DNA from: Lysobacteraceae bacterium
GTDB lineage: Bacteria; Pseudomonadota; Gammaproteobacteria; Xanthomonadales; Xanthomonadaceae
NCBI GenBank assembly: GCA_031263725.1
Contig: JAISFF010000037.1
Span: forward strand, 1 to 64,000
Direction of reading: 5' to 3'
DNA: 64,000 nucleotides
The number at the start of each line of letters is the position of its first letter. Position 1 is the first letter of the stretch. Below the pieces are notes generated by a model, which saw only the letters and a program-made list of their open reading frames with translations, had not been told where the DNA came from and did no database searches. This document shows, in pieces, positions 1-9,831 of the stretch. The position numbers and the translations under genes were made by a program.

Positions 1-12
1 CATCTTCAGGCT

Positions 13-118
13 CATCGTCGGTTCCTCTCAGTATGACGTGAGCAGGTTTTTAGTGGGTCATTACACATCGTCGGTTCCTCTCAGTATGACGTGAGCAGGT
101 TTTCAGTGGGTCATTACA
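13..118. repeat. Tandem 53-bp direct repeat at the window edge
   Basis: Two head-to-tail copies lie at 13-65 and 66-118 and differ at a single base (T at 51, C at 104). Read on the minus strand each copy ends in AGAGGAACCGACGATG, a good ribosome-binding site followed by ATG. The leftmost copy therefore leads into an open frame that leaves the window (ATG at 15-13, then S-L-K-M). The layout resembles the repeated ends and leader of an insertion element, but no transposase is visible, so that identity is only a guess. Confidence 0.8.
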
Positions 119-350
119 ACTCCGGCGTCTCGTCCAGGGACGGGAGGGCGCGAGAATGATCGGCGCAGGGAAAGGAATGCGCTGCAGCGGAATGGGCCTC
201 AAACCTGACCGGGTTCCGCTTTCTTCCAGACTTTGCCGCCACCGGCGCTTCGTTGCCTGCCGGTGAAATCGGCCGATGCACCGCCGAAAAACGCTTTTCC
301 GGTTCCTGTTTTGCTGTTTTGGGTAAGATAATGGTTTCTCTTGGAGTCCC
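119..350. other. Intergenic stretch without a recognised gene
   Basis: Between the tandem repeat and the first plus-strand gene I see no convincing coding frame, RNA or hairpin. Short minus-strand open frames here have arginine- and serine-rich composition typical of chance frames in high-GC DNA. Confidence 0.5.
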
Positions 351-2316
<1,966 letters not shown>

Positions 2317-2325
2317 AGGACTCCT

Positions 2326-2679
2326 ATGCGCGGCGTGCGCTGGCTGGTTCTATTGGGATTGGGGCTGCTCCTGTGGGGGCTCCAGCGGCAGCTCTGGTTC
2401 GGCACGAGCGGCCGGGGCCAGGTCGAAGGATTGCAGATGCAGATCGTCCAGCAGCGCAGCCAGAACGGCATCCTGTGCCAGCGCAACGCGTCGCTGGCGG
2501 CGGAGGTCAAGGATCTCAAACAGGGCGGGGACGCCATCGAGGAACGCGCGCGCAGCGAGCTGGGTATGATCACGCCCGGCGAGGTGTTCTATCGGGTTGT
2601 CGATGTCGCCCCGATCGATGCGGACGCGTTCGCTTCGCATGAGCGTGCCGTTTCCGCTCCCGCACAGGGGACTCCCTGA
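2326..2679 (+). CDS. ftsB: Cell division protein FtsB
   Basis: A 117-residue bitopic membrane protein of the FtsQLB divisome subcomplex. One transmembrane helix near the N-terminus (residues 5-18, [14 protein letters not shown]) is followed by a periplasmic coiled-coil-prone segment ([29 protein letters not shown]) and the family signature [19 protein letters not shown]. The single cysteine in the coiled coil is unremarkable. AAGGA lies five bases upstream of the ATG. The gene sits between eno and ispD, its usual place in gammaproteobacteria, and its TGA stop shares its last base with the ATG of ispD, implying translational coupling. Confidence 0.95.
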   Translation: MRGVRWLVLLGLGLLLWGLQRQLWFGTSGRGQVEGLQMQIVQQRSQNGILCQRNASLAAEVKDLKQGGDAIEERARSELGMITPGEVFYRVVDVAPIDADAFASHERAVSAPAQGTP

Positions 2680-3368
2680 TGCCGGCGATATGGGTGGTGA
2701 TTCCGGCTGCGGGACAGGGCAGCCGGTATGGTGCTCCGGTTCCGAAGCAGTACCTGACGGTGGCGGGCCAGCCATTGCTGGCCTATGCGCTGGATACGCT
2801 GATGTCGCATCCCTCGGTGTCCGGCGGGATGGTGGTGCTGGCCGGGGATGACGAGTATTGGCCGGGCTGGACCGAATATGCGGGCAAGCCGCTGCTCACC
2901 TGCGTGGGCGGAGACAGCCGTGCCGTTTCGGTATTGTCCGGTTTGAAGGCATTGCCAGACGAAATCAGGGCCGATGAGTTCGTGCTGGTGCACGATGCGG
3001 CGCGTCCGAACCTGTGCCGGGAGGATCTGGATTCGTTGCTGGAGCGTGGCCGCGCCGATCCGGTCGGTGCGATTCTGGCCGCGCCGGTTCGCGACACGCT
3101 CAAGCGCGCCGGTGACGATGGCGGCATCGACGGCACCGAGCCACGCGCTCGTCTGTGGCGCGCTTTCACTCCGCAGCTGTTCCGGCGCATGCAATTGGCA
3201 CGCGCGCTGGAGGATGCCATCAAGGCGGGCATCGACATCACCGATGAAGCCATGGCCATGGAACGCCTGGACCTGCGTCCACTGCTGGTGGAAGGCCGCG
3301 AGGACAACTTCAAGGTCACGACTCCGGCCGATCTGGCGCGGTTCGAATTCGAATTGGCCAGACGCTGA
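2679..3368 (+). CDS. ispD: 2-C-methyl-D-erythritol 4-phosphate cytidylyltransferase
   Basis: Transfers CMP to methylerythritol 4-phosphate in the non-mevalonate isoprenoid pathway. The 229 residues begin with the nucleotide-binding signature [10 protein letters not shown] followed by VPKQY, and continue with [14 protein letters not shown], the metal-binding stretch [19 protein letters not shown], the loop TPQLFRR, and [10 protein letters not shown] near the C-terminus. Length is typical. It overlaps the ftsB stop by one base. Unusually, the gene that normally follows (ispF) is not downstream: 270 bases of apparently non-coding sequence separate it from uup. Confidence 0.97.
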   Translation: MPAIWVVIPAAGQGSRYGAPVPKQYLTVAGQPLLAYALDTLMSHPSVSGGMVVLAGDDEYWPGWTEYAGKPLLTCVGGDSRAVSVLSGLKALPDEIRADEFVLVHDAARPNLCREDLDSLLERGRADPVGAILAAPVRDTLKRAGDDGGIDGTEPRARLWRAFTPQLFRRMQLARALEDAIKAGIDITDEAMAMERLDLRPLLVEGREDNFKVTTPADLARFEFELARR

Positions 3369-3601
3369 TGCGAGCAGCGGCTTTCCAGTGGCTTGGATCG
3401 GTCCGAATCGGTCTCGCCGCGGGGAAGGGCATGGCAATGATCCGGGATCAAGCATTGTCCTTCGTCATCGCGGGGCGCGGCGGTGCTGAGCAGGGGAATC
3501 GGTCCGGGGGCACGTTTCCTGACCAACGATACGGCTGTGCTGTGCTCGGAATGCTGGATAGCGGCTCTTTTTGTGTGCCGCCTTCGCCACCTCGGGAAAG
3601 G

Positions 3602-3632
3602 TTGCCAGCCAATGCGACGTGGCTGCGATAAT
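3602..3632 (+). promoter_or_regulatory. Candidate uup promoter, probably leaderless
   Basis: TTGCCA at 3602-3607 and GATAAT at 3627-3632 are separated by 19 bases. The -10-like box ends only six bases before the uup ATG, which would place the transcript start at or next to the start codon. Spacing is a little long, so this is a suggestion. Confidence 0.4.
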
Positions 3633-3638
3633 GCGCGC

Positions 3639-5534
3639 ATGTCTCTTATCGTTCTCCAGAACCTCGACTACAGTGTCGGTGGGCCTCTGTTGCTGGAAAA
3701 GGTCACGCTGTCGATCGCGCCGAACGAGCGCATTGCGCTGATCGGCCGCAATGGTGCGGGCAAATCCACCCTGCTGAAACTGATCGCCGGCGAACTGGCG
3801 CCCGATGACGGACAGATACGGCGCCAGGACGGGGTAAGGGTCGCGCGGCTGGAGCAGGAAGTGCCGCATGATGTCAGCGGCAGTGTCTTCGATGTGGTGG
3901 CGGCCGGTCTTGGTGAACTGGGACAGTGGCTGGCGGAATTTCACCGGATCAGTCATGCCGGCGATTACGATGCCGCCGCACTGGCCACGGTACAGAGCCG
4001 GATCGAAGGCGCGGATGGCTGGGCGCTCGATCAGCGGGTGGAAGAAGTGCTCAGCCGCCTGGAACTGGATGGCGATGCCGCGTTCGCCGGACTGTCCGGG
4101 GGCATGAAACGGCGCGTATTGCTGGCGCGTGCGCTGGCCTCGTCGCCGGATCTGCTGTTGCTGGACGAGCCGACCAACCATCTCGACATCGAAGCCATCG
4201 ACTGGCTGGAGAATTTCCTCCGGCAATGGAACGGCAGCGTGGTGTTCGTTACCCACGATCGCCGCTTCCTGCGCGCGCTGGCGACGCGGATCGTCGAAAT
4301 AGATCGCGGCCATGTCGGCAGTTGGCCCGGCGATTGGGACAATTACGAACGTCGCCGCGAAGAGACCCTGCATGCGGAAGCGCAGGAGCGCGCGCGTTTC
4401 GAAAAGCTGCTGGCGCAGGAGGAAGTCTGGGTCCGGCAGGGCATCAAGGCGCGGCGCACGCGCGACGAAGGCCGGGTACGACGCCTGCAGGCGATGCGCC
4501 GCGAGCGTGCGCAGTGGCGCGACCAGGCGGGCAATGTACGCATGGAAGTCGCGCAGGGCGGACTGTCCGGGCGCAAGGTGATCGAAGCGCGGAACCTCAG
4601 CTTCGGTTATGGCGAGCGGATCCTGATCCGCGATTTCTCGACTACGATAATGCGCGGCGACCGGATCGGATTCATCGGCGCCAATGGCAGCGGCAAGACC
4701 ACGTTGCTGAAACTGCTGCTGGGCGAGCTGACGCCGCAAAGCGGCGGGGTGCGGATGGGCACGAATCTGCGGATCGCCTATTTCGACCAGTATCGCGCCG
4801 CGTTGCGCGAGGACTGGAATGCGATGGAAAACGTCGGCGCCGGTCAGGACTTCATCGAGTTCAACGGCAAGCGCAAGCACGTCCTGTCGTATCTGCAGGA
4901 TTTCCTGTTCACGCCGGAGCGCGCGCGCGCTCCGATCACGCGCTTGTCCGGTGGCGAGCGCAACCGCTTGCTGCTGGCGCGTCTGTTCGCGCAGCCGTCC
5001 AACCTGCTGGTAATGGACGAACCGACCAACGATCTGGATGTGGAAACGCTGGAGTTGCTGGAGGAATTGCTCGGCGACTATGCCGGCACGCTGCTGCTGG
5101 TGAGCCATGACCGCGACTTTCTCGACAACGTCATCACCTCGGCGATGGTGATGGAAGGCGACGGCTGGGCGGCCGAGTATGTCGGCGGCTACAGCGACTG
5201 GCTGCGGCAACGCCCGCCGCCGGATGCGACAAGCGCGAAGGCGGAAAATGTCGCTTCCGTCGGAGTACCCGCCGCGAAGACGCTCAAGACCGGGACAGGC
5301 ATGATGGCCCCGGCGCGCCGCAAGCTTGGTTACAAGGATGCGCGGGAACTGGAACAACTGCCGGCGAGGATCGAAACATTGGAGGCCCGGGTCGCGGCAT
5401 TGACCGCGCGCCTGGGCGAGTCCGATTTCTATCAGCAGGAAGCCGCGGCGGTGATGGCGCATACCCGGCAGTTGGAGCGGGCGCAGAAAGAACTGGATCT
5501 GGCCTATTCTCGCTGGGCCGAGCTGGAAGGCTGA
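3639..5534 (+). CDS. uup: ABC-F family ATPase Uup
   Basis: A cytosolic protein with two ATP-binding cassettes and no membrane segments; ABC-F proteins act on ribosomes or, for Uup, are also linked to DNA-branch handling and transposon excision. First cassette: Walker A GRNGAGKST, signature LSGGMKRRV, Walker B LLLLDEPTNHLD. A linker follows with the Uup-type stretch KARRTRDEGRVRRLQAMR. Second cassette: GANGSGKTT, LSGGERNRL, LLVMDEPTNDLD. The C-terminal ~80 residues form a charged coiled-coil-like extension, the Uup hallmark. I chose ATG 3639 (631 residues), because the upstream in-frame extension lacks family sequence and 3639 gives the standard start of the first cassette. It is followed by a convergent RNase inhibitor gene. 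Confidence 0.93.
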   Translation: MSLIVLQNLDYSVGGPLLLEKVTLSIAPNERIALIGRNGAGKSTLLKLIAGELAPDDGQIRRQDGVRVARLEQEVPHDVSGSVFDVVAAGLGELGQWLAEFHRISHAGDYDAAALATVQSRIEGADGWALDQRVEEVLSRLELDGDAAFAGLSGGMKRRVLLARALASSPDLLLLDEPTNHLDIEAIDWLENFLRQWNGSVVFVTHDRRFLRALATRIVEIDRGHVGSWPGDWDNYERRREETLHAEAQERARFEKLLAQEEVWVRQGIKARRTRDEGRVRRLQAMRRERAQWRDQAGNVRMEVAQGGLSGRKVIEARNLSFGYGERILIRDFSTTIMRGDRIGFIGANGSGKTTLLKLLLGELTPQSGGVRMGTNLRIAYFDQYRAALREDWNAMENVGAGQDFIEFNGKRKHVLSYLQDFLFTPERARAPITRLSGGERNRLLLARLFAQPSNLLVMDEPTNDLDVETLELLEELLGDYAGTLLLVSHDRDFLDNVITSAMVMEGDGWAAEYVGGYSDWLRQRPPPDATSAKAENVASVGVPAAKTLKTGTGMMAPARRKLGYKDARELEQLPARIETLEARVAALTARLGESDFYQQEAAAVMAHTRQLERAQKELDLAYSRWAELEG

Positions 5535-5579
5535 AATCCGGGAACGGTCGCACTGTCATGGGCGCCTTTCCGGGCCGGC

Positions 5580-6020
5580 TCAGTCCTGTCCTTCGTCCGC
5601 CCCAGCATTGTTCGCCGTGCTCATGAAGACCCAGAACGGAGTTTCATCTTCCGCCCAGAATTGCGCCGCTTCCTGGAGGATATCCACCAGCGTGCCGAAG
5701 TCTTCAGGCTGCGCGTTGCGCAGGGTGTCGATGTCTTCGAAAACCAGCGCGTATCCCGGCGCGGGCATCCAGCCCAGGTCGCGCAGTCCATCGGCGATGG
5801 CGTCCCAGTTGCGTCCCCGGCCGGCTGGAAAATCCAGCGAGGTGGACAACCGCAACAGCAGCGTCGCCTTGCTGTCGCAACCGAACAGGTCGATGCGGCA
5901 CAGGCGCAGGGCCGCGCTGCGTGCGGCCGCACTGATCGCATTGAGATCGGTATCGGCAATCAGGTAGACACCGGCTTCGCTGGCATCGGACAGGTCGAGC
6001 TGCAAACCGGGTTCGCTCAT
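5580..6020 (-). CDS. Barstar-family ribonuclease inhibitor
   Basis: A 146-residue cytosolic protein matching the barstar fold: an N-terminal strand region (AGVYLIADTDLNAI), the strand CRIDLFGCDSKATLL, the family signature FPAGRGRNWDAIADGLRDL and a C-terminal ALVFEDIDTL. Barstars block the active site of barnase-type RNases. Its ATG is two bases after the stop of the neighbouring barnase-like gene, so toxin and inhibitor are co-transcribed and probably coupled. It is longer than classical barstar (about 90 residues), with an N-terminal extension and an acidic C-terminal tail. Start at 6020, the first ATG after the upstream stop. Identity as an inhibitor rests on motif plus partner. Confidence 0.88.
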   Translation of the reverse strand: MSEPGLQLDLSDASEAGVYLIADTDLNAISAAARSAALRLCRIDLFGCDSKATLLLRLSTSLDFPAGRGRNWDAIADGLRDLGWMPAPGYALVFEDIDTLRNAQPEDFGTLVDILQEAAQFWAEDETPFWVFMSTANNAGADEGQD

Positions 6021-6022
6021 GA

Positions 6023-6466
6023 TTAGTTCGCGATGGAAGGGGGTAGGGTGAACGACCGGAAGCTGTCGTAGTGATCGCTGGTGTAGTACCAGACTTGGGG
6101 CGGATCGCCGCCGGTCACGATGCGCCGCGCGCCGCGATGATTCAGCCCGGGCGTATCGACCGTGTATTCGCGATAGTAGCCGCGCGCCTTGGCCGGCAGC
6201 CGGCCCTCGCGGTTGCCGAAGGTGCTGCCGTCCTGCCGGTAGGGAAAAGGACCGCCGCGCCGGATATTGGCGATGACTTCGCGTGCTTCCGGAGGCAGGA
6301 AGCCGGGCAACGGTGTGACCGCAATGTTGGCGACCGAGACGGCGGGCATGGGACCGGTTTCGGCGGCGGGCCGGCCTTGGCGTGACAGCGCCTGCCACCA
6401 GATCGCCGCGATCAGGATCAGCAGCAGAACCAGCCAGAGGCTGCGGTTGCGGGAAAGCGATGCCAT
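6023..6466 (-). CDS. Barnase-type (N1/T1 family) ribonuclease, membrane-anchored or exported
   Basis: A 147-residue protein with a hydrophobic helix at residues 9-26 (SLWLVLLLILIAAIWWQAL) that could be an uncleaved anchor or a signal peptide. The C-terminal ~95 residues carry the microbial RNase signature: LPPEAREVIANI, GSTFGNREGRLP, YYREYTVDTPG, HRGARRIV and YYTSDHYDSF. By alignment with barnase, E100 is the general base, R111 and R115 bind phosphate and H132 is the general acid, so the active site is intact. A barstar-like inhibitor gene follows two bases after its stop. It may serve extracellular RNA use or competition; nothing in the locus decides between these. Confidence 0.88.
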   Translation of the reverse strand: MASLSRNRSLWLVLLLILIAAIWWQALSRQGRPAAETGPMPAVSVANIAVTPLPGFLPPEAREVIANIRRGGPFPYRQDGSTFGNREGRLPAKARGYYREYTVDTPGLNHRGARRIVTGGDPPQVWYYTSDHYDSFRSFTLPPSIAN

Positions 6467-6585
6467 GCGATGAGCTCCTCGGTCCTTCCGTCAATCCGGG
6501 AATGGTGCCGCCGGTGCCAGCCGGACCCGGAACGCTAGCATAGGGGAATCGGTGCGACGGGCGCGATAGATTCCATCCAGCCGTT

Positions 6586-6616
6586 CAAACAGAAAGCCCC
6601 GGAAGAATCCGGGGCT
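6586..6616 (-). terminator. Rho-independent terminator of the efflux operon
   Basis: A perfect nine-base-pair GC-rich stem (arms at 6595-6603 and 6608-6616, four-base loop) is followed on the minus strand by a T-rich run. It lies 26 bases beyond the RND gene stop. Confidence 0.85.
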
Positions 6617-6642
6617 CTCCGTGATGCCGCCCGCGTTCGGGA

Positions 6643-9600
6643 TCAGCGGTCCGGGCGCGTGGTGATGGTCTGCTGCTGCATGGCCAGGAACTCCTTGGAC
6701 GGCTCGTCCATCCTGTCGCCCAGCATCCTGCGCACCACCACGAAGAACACCGGAATCATCAGCAGGCCCAGCGTGGAGGCGAACAGCATGCCGCCGGCGA
6801 CGCCGGTACCGATGGCGTGACGGGCATTGGCGCCGGCACCGGTGGACAGGGCCATCGGCAACACGCCGCCGATGAACGCGAACGAGGTCATCAGGATCGG
6901 GCGGAAACGCAGATGCGCCGCTTCGACCGTGGCATCGAACAGGTTCTTGCCGGCCGCGCGCTGCTCGACTGCGAACTCGACGATCAGGATCGCGTTCTTG
7001 GCCGCCAGGCCGATGATGGTGATCAGGCCGATCTTGAAGTACAGGTCGTTGGGCAGGCCGCGCATGCTGGCGAAGACCAGCGCACCCAGCACGCCCAGCG
7101 GTACGACCAGCAGCACCGCGATCGGAATCGACCAGCTTTCGTACAAGGCGGCCAGGCACAGGAAGACGATCACGATCGAAAGCACCAGCAACAGGGTCGC
7201 GGCGTTGCCGGCCAGGATTTCCTGGTAGGACATGCCGCTCCAGTCGTAACCAAAGCCCTGCGGCAGGTCGTTGGAGACGATGTTCTCCATCGCGGTCATG
7301 GCTTCGCCCGTGGCGCGTCCCGGTGCCGGCGAACCGACGATTTCCACCGCCGAATAACCATTGTAACGGGTCAGCGCCGGCGGGTTGGTCACCCACTTGG
7401 AGCTGACCACGCTGGTCAGCGGGATCATCGCGGGCTGGCCGTTGCCATCGGCGGACAGGCTGCTGGGCGTGTAGAAATGCCCCAGCGATTCCTCGCCGAC
7501 GCGGAAAGGCGAATCGGCCTGCATCGTCACCTTCTTGATACGGCCACCGTAGAAGAAGTCGTTGACGTAGACCGGCGCCAGCATCAGCTGGATGGTGTTG
7601 TAGACATCGCTGACCGACAGGCCCATGGATTCGGCCTGGATGCGGTCCACGTGCAACTGCAACTGCGGGGCGTTTTCCAGCGTGTTCGGACGCACCGCGG
7701 TCAGCGTGCCGGTTTCCTGGGCCGCCTTGCCCAGCAACATGTTGCGTGCCTGCAGCAGCGCCTCCTGGCCTGCGCCGGTACGGTCCTGCAGCCACATATC
7801 GAAGCCGCCGAACTGGCCCAGACCCTGCACCGTCGGCAGGTTGACCAGGAACACCGTCGCGTCCTTGATGCCCATGTACATGGCGCCGTTCATGCGGTTG
7901 ATGAAGGCCGGCGTGCTTTCCTTGCGTTGGTCCCAGTCCTTGAGCTGGATGAAGGCCATGCCGACGTTTTCGCCGGAGCCGACGAAGCTGAAGCCGGTGA
8001 CCTGCATCATGCCTTCATAGGTATCCTGCTGCGACAGGATCGCACGCATCTGGTCGAACACCGCGCCGGTGCGTTCCTTGGTGGCGCCAGGCGGTAACTG
8101 TACCAGGGCCATGGCGTAGCCCTGATCCTCTTCCGGCAGGAAGCTGCCCGGCAGCTTGGTAAACATGTAGCCGCACAATGCCGACAGCAACACGAAGACG
8201 ATCATCCAGCGCGGCGTGTGCTTGATTGCGCTGCCGACGCTCTTGACGTAGACGCCGGTTATCTTGTCGTAGTGCCTGTTGAACACGCGGAAGAACCAGT
8301 TCTGCGCGTCGCCGTGCGCCGAAGGCTTGAGCATCGCCGCGCACAGGGCGGGGGTAAAGCTCAGCGCCAGGAACGCGGAGAAGCCGATCGCGATGGCGAT
8401 CGTCAGCGCGAACTGCTGATAGATCTGGCCGGCCGCGCCGCCCTGCATCGCGCTGGGAATGAACACCGCCGCCAGCACGATCGTGATCGCCACGACCGCG
8501 CCGGTGATCTGCGTCATCGCTTTCTGCGTCGCCGGTTTGGGTGGCAGCTTCTCGTCGGTCATGATGCGCTCGACGTTCTCGATCACCACGATTGCGTCGT
8601 CGACCACGATGCCGATCGCCAGCACCAGCGCGAACATGGTCAACTGGTTGATGGTGAAGCCGATGATCAGCATGCCGAGGAAGGTGCCCAGCAACGCGAT
8701 CGGGATGACCAGCGTGGTGATGATCGTGGCGCGGAAGTTCTGCAGGAACACCAGCATCACGATGAACACCAGCACGATCGCTTCGAGCAGTGTCTTGACC
8801 ACTTCCTGAATCGATATCTTGACGAAGGTGGTGCTGTCGAACGGCGAGAACCAGGTCACTCCCGGCGGGAACGTGGCCTGCAGTTCGTCCATCTTGGTCC
8901 GCACCGCCGTGGCGACGCCCAGCGCGTTGGCGCCCGGCAGCAGCTGCACCGCGAAGCCGCCGGTGGGCTTGCCGTTGTGCATCGACTCGAAGCCGTAGGT
9001 GAAGGCGCCGAAACCGACGCGCGCGACATCCTTCAGGCGGACGGTGCTGCCGTCGATGTTGGCACGCAGGATGATGTTTTCGAACTCTTCGGGCGAGCTG
9101 AAACGGCCTTCGGCCGATACCGTGGCGGTGAATCCCTGACCGTGCGGAGCGGGATCGCCGCCGACCGAACCGGCGGCGAACTGCACGTTCTGCGCCTTGA
9201 CCGCCGCCAGTACCTGCGCGGCCGGCAGGTTGTAGCCCTGCAGTTTCTCCGGGTCGAGCCAGATGTTCATGGCGTACTCGGAACCGAACTGCATGGTGCT
9301 GCCGACGCCGGGAACGCGTGAGATCTGGTCCAGCACCTGCGAGCCGATGATGTCGTTCAACTCGTAGTTGTCGATATCGCCGGAATCGGAACGCAACGCG
9401 ACCACCATCAGAAAGCCGGAGTTGGCCTTGGCGACCACGACGCCCTGCTGGGTGACTTCGCTGGGCAGACGCGGCGTCGCCAGTGCGACCTTGTTCTGCA
9501 CCTGCACCTGCGCGATATCGGGGTCGGTGCCAGTCTCGAAGGTCAGGGTGATCTGGGAACGGCCGTTGGACGCCGAAGACGCGTTGAAGTACATCAGGCG

Positions 9601-9819
9601 GTCGATACCGGTCAATTGCTGCTCGATCACCTGTGTCACCGATTTTTCGGTGGCGTCGGCGTTCGCGCCAGGATAGCTGGCGGTCACGGTCACCTGCGGC
9701 GGGGCGATGGTCGGATACGACTCGACACCCAGGTTGAGGATCGAGATCACACCCGCCAGGGAGATCAGGATCGCTACCACCCAGGCGAAGACCGGGTGGT
9801 CGATGAAAAACTTTGGCAT
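6643..9819 (-). CDS. RND (HAE1 family) multidrug efflux permease
   Basis: Inner-membrane proton/drug antiporter of the AcrB/MexB type, expected to work as a trimer with the adaptor encoded just upstream. The 1058 residues fit the family. It opens with MPKFFIDHPVFAWVVAI, shows the repeated porter architecture, and the proton-relay residues are present: the aspartate pair in GIVVDDAIVVIENVER (TM4) and the lysine in GLAAKNAILIVEFA (TM10). Further family stretches are GAVFIPSAMQ-like and the C-terminal LRFRPILMTSFAFIGGVLPMA. The gene is last in a TetR-adaptor-permease operon, 12 bases after the adaptor gene. No outer-membrane channel gene follows, so it probably uses one encoded elsewhere. Substrates cannot be predicted. 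Confidence 0.96.
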   Translation of the reverse strand: MPKFFIDHPVFAWVVAILISLAGVISILNLGVESYPTIAPPQVTVTASYPGANADATEKSVTQVIEQQLTGIDRLMYFNASSASNGRSQITLTFETGTDPDIAQVQVQNKVALATPRLPSEVTQQGVVVAKANSGFLMVVALRSDSGDIDNYELNDIIGSQVLDQISRVPGVGSTMQFGSEYAMNIWLDPEKLQGYNLPAAQVLAAVKAQNVQFAAGSVGGDPAPHGQGFTATVSAEGRFSSPEEFENIILRANIDGSTVRLKDVARVGFGAFTYGFESMHNGKPTGGFAVQLLPGANALGVATAVRTKMDELQATFPPGVTWFSPFDSTTFVKISIQEVVKTLLEAIVLVFIVMLVFLQNFRATIITTLVIPIALLGTFLGMLIIGFTINQLTMFALVLAIGIVVDDAIVVIENVERIMTDEKLPPKPATQKAMTQITGAVVAITIVLAAVFIPSAMQGGAAGQIYQQFALTIAIAIGFSAFLALSFTPALCAAMLKPSAHGDAQNWFFRVFNRHYDKITGVYVKSVGSAIKHTPRWMIVFVLLSALCGYMFTKLPGSFLPEEDQGYAMALVQLPPGATKERTGAVFDQMRAILSQQDTYEGMMQVTGFSFVGSGENVGMAFIQLKDWDQRKESTPAFINRMNGAMYMGIKDATVFLVNLPTVQGLGQFGGFDMWLQDRTGAGQEALLQARNMLLGKAAQETGTLTAVRPNTLENAPQLQLHVDRIQAESMGLSVSDVYNTIQLMLAPVYVNDFFYGGRIKKVTMQADSPFRVGEESLGHFYTPSSLSADGNGQPAMIPLTSVVSSKWVTNPPALTRYNGYSAVEIVGSPAPGRATGEAMTAMENIVSNDLPQGFGYDWSGMSYQEILAGNAATLLLVLSIVIVFLCLAALYESWSIPIAVLLVVPLGVLGALVFASMRGLPNDLYFKIGLITIIGLAAKNAILIVEFAVEQRAAGKNLFDATVEAAHLRFRPILMTSFAFIGGVLPMALSTGAGANARHAIGTGVAGGMLFASTLGLLMIPVFFVVVRRMLGDRMDEPSKEFLAMQQQTITTRPDR

Positions 9820-9831
9820 GGCGGTTATCTC

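Noticed and set aside
3368..3631. 87-codon plus-strand frame immediately after ispD
   Set aside because: Overlaps the ispD stop and has no ribosome-binding site, no recognisable motif and shadow-like composition.
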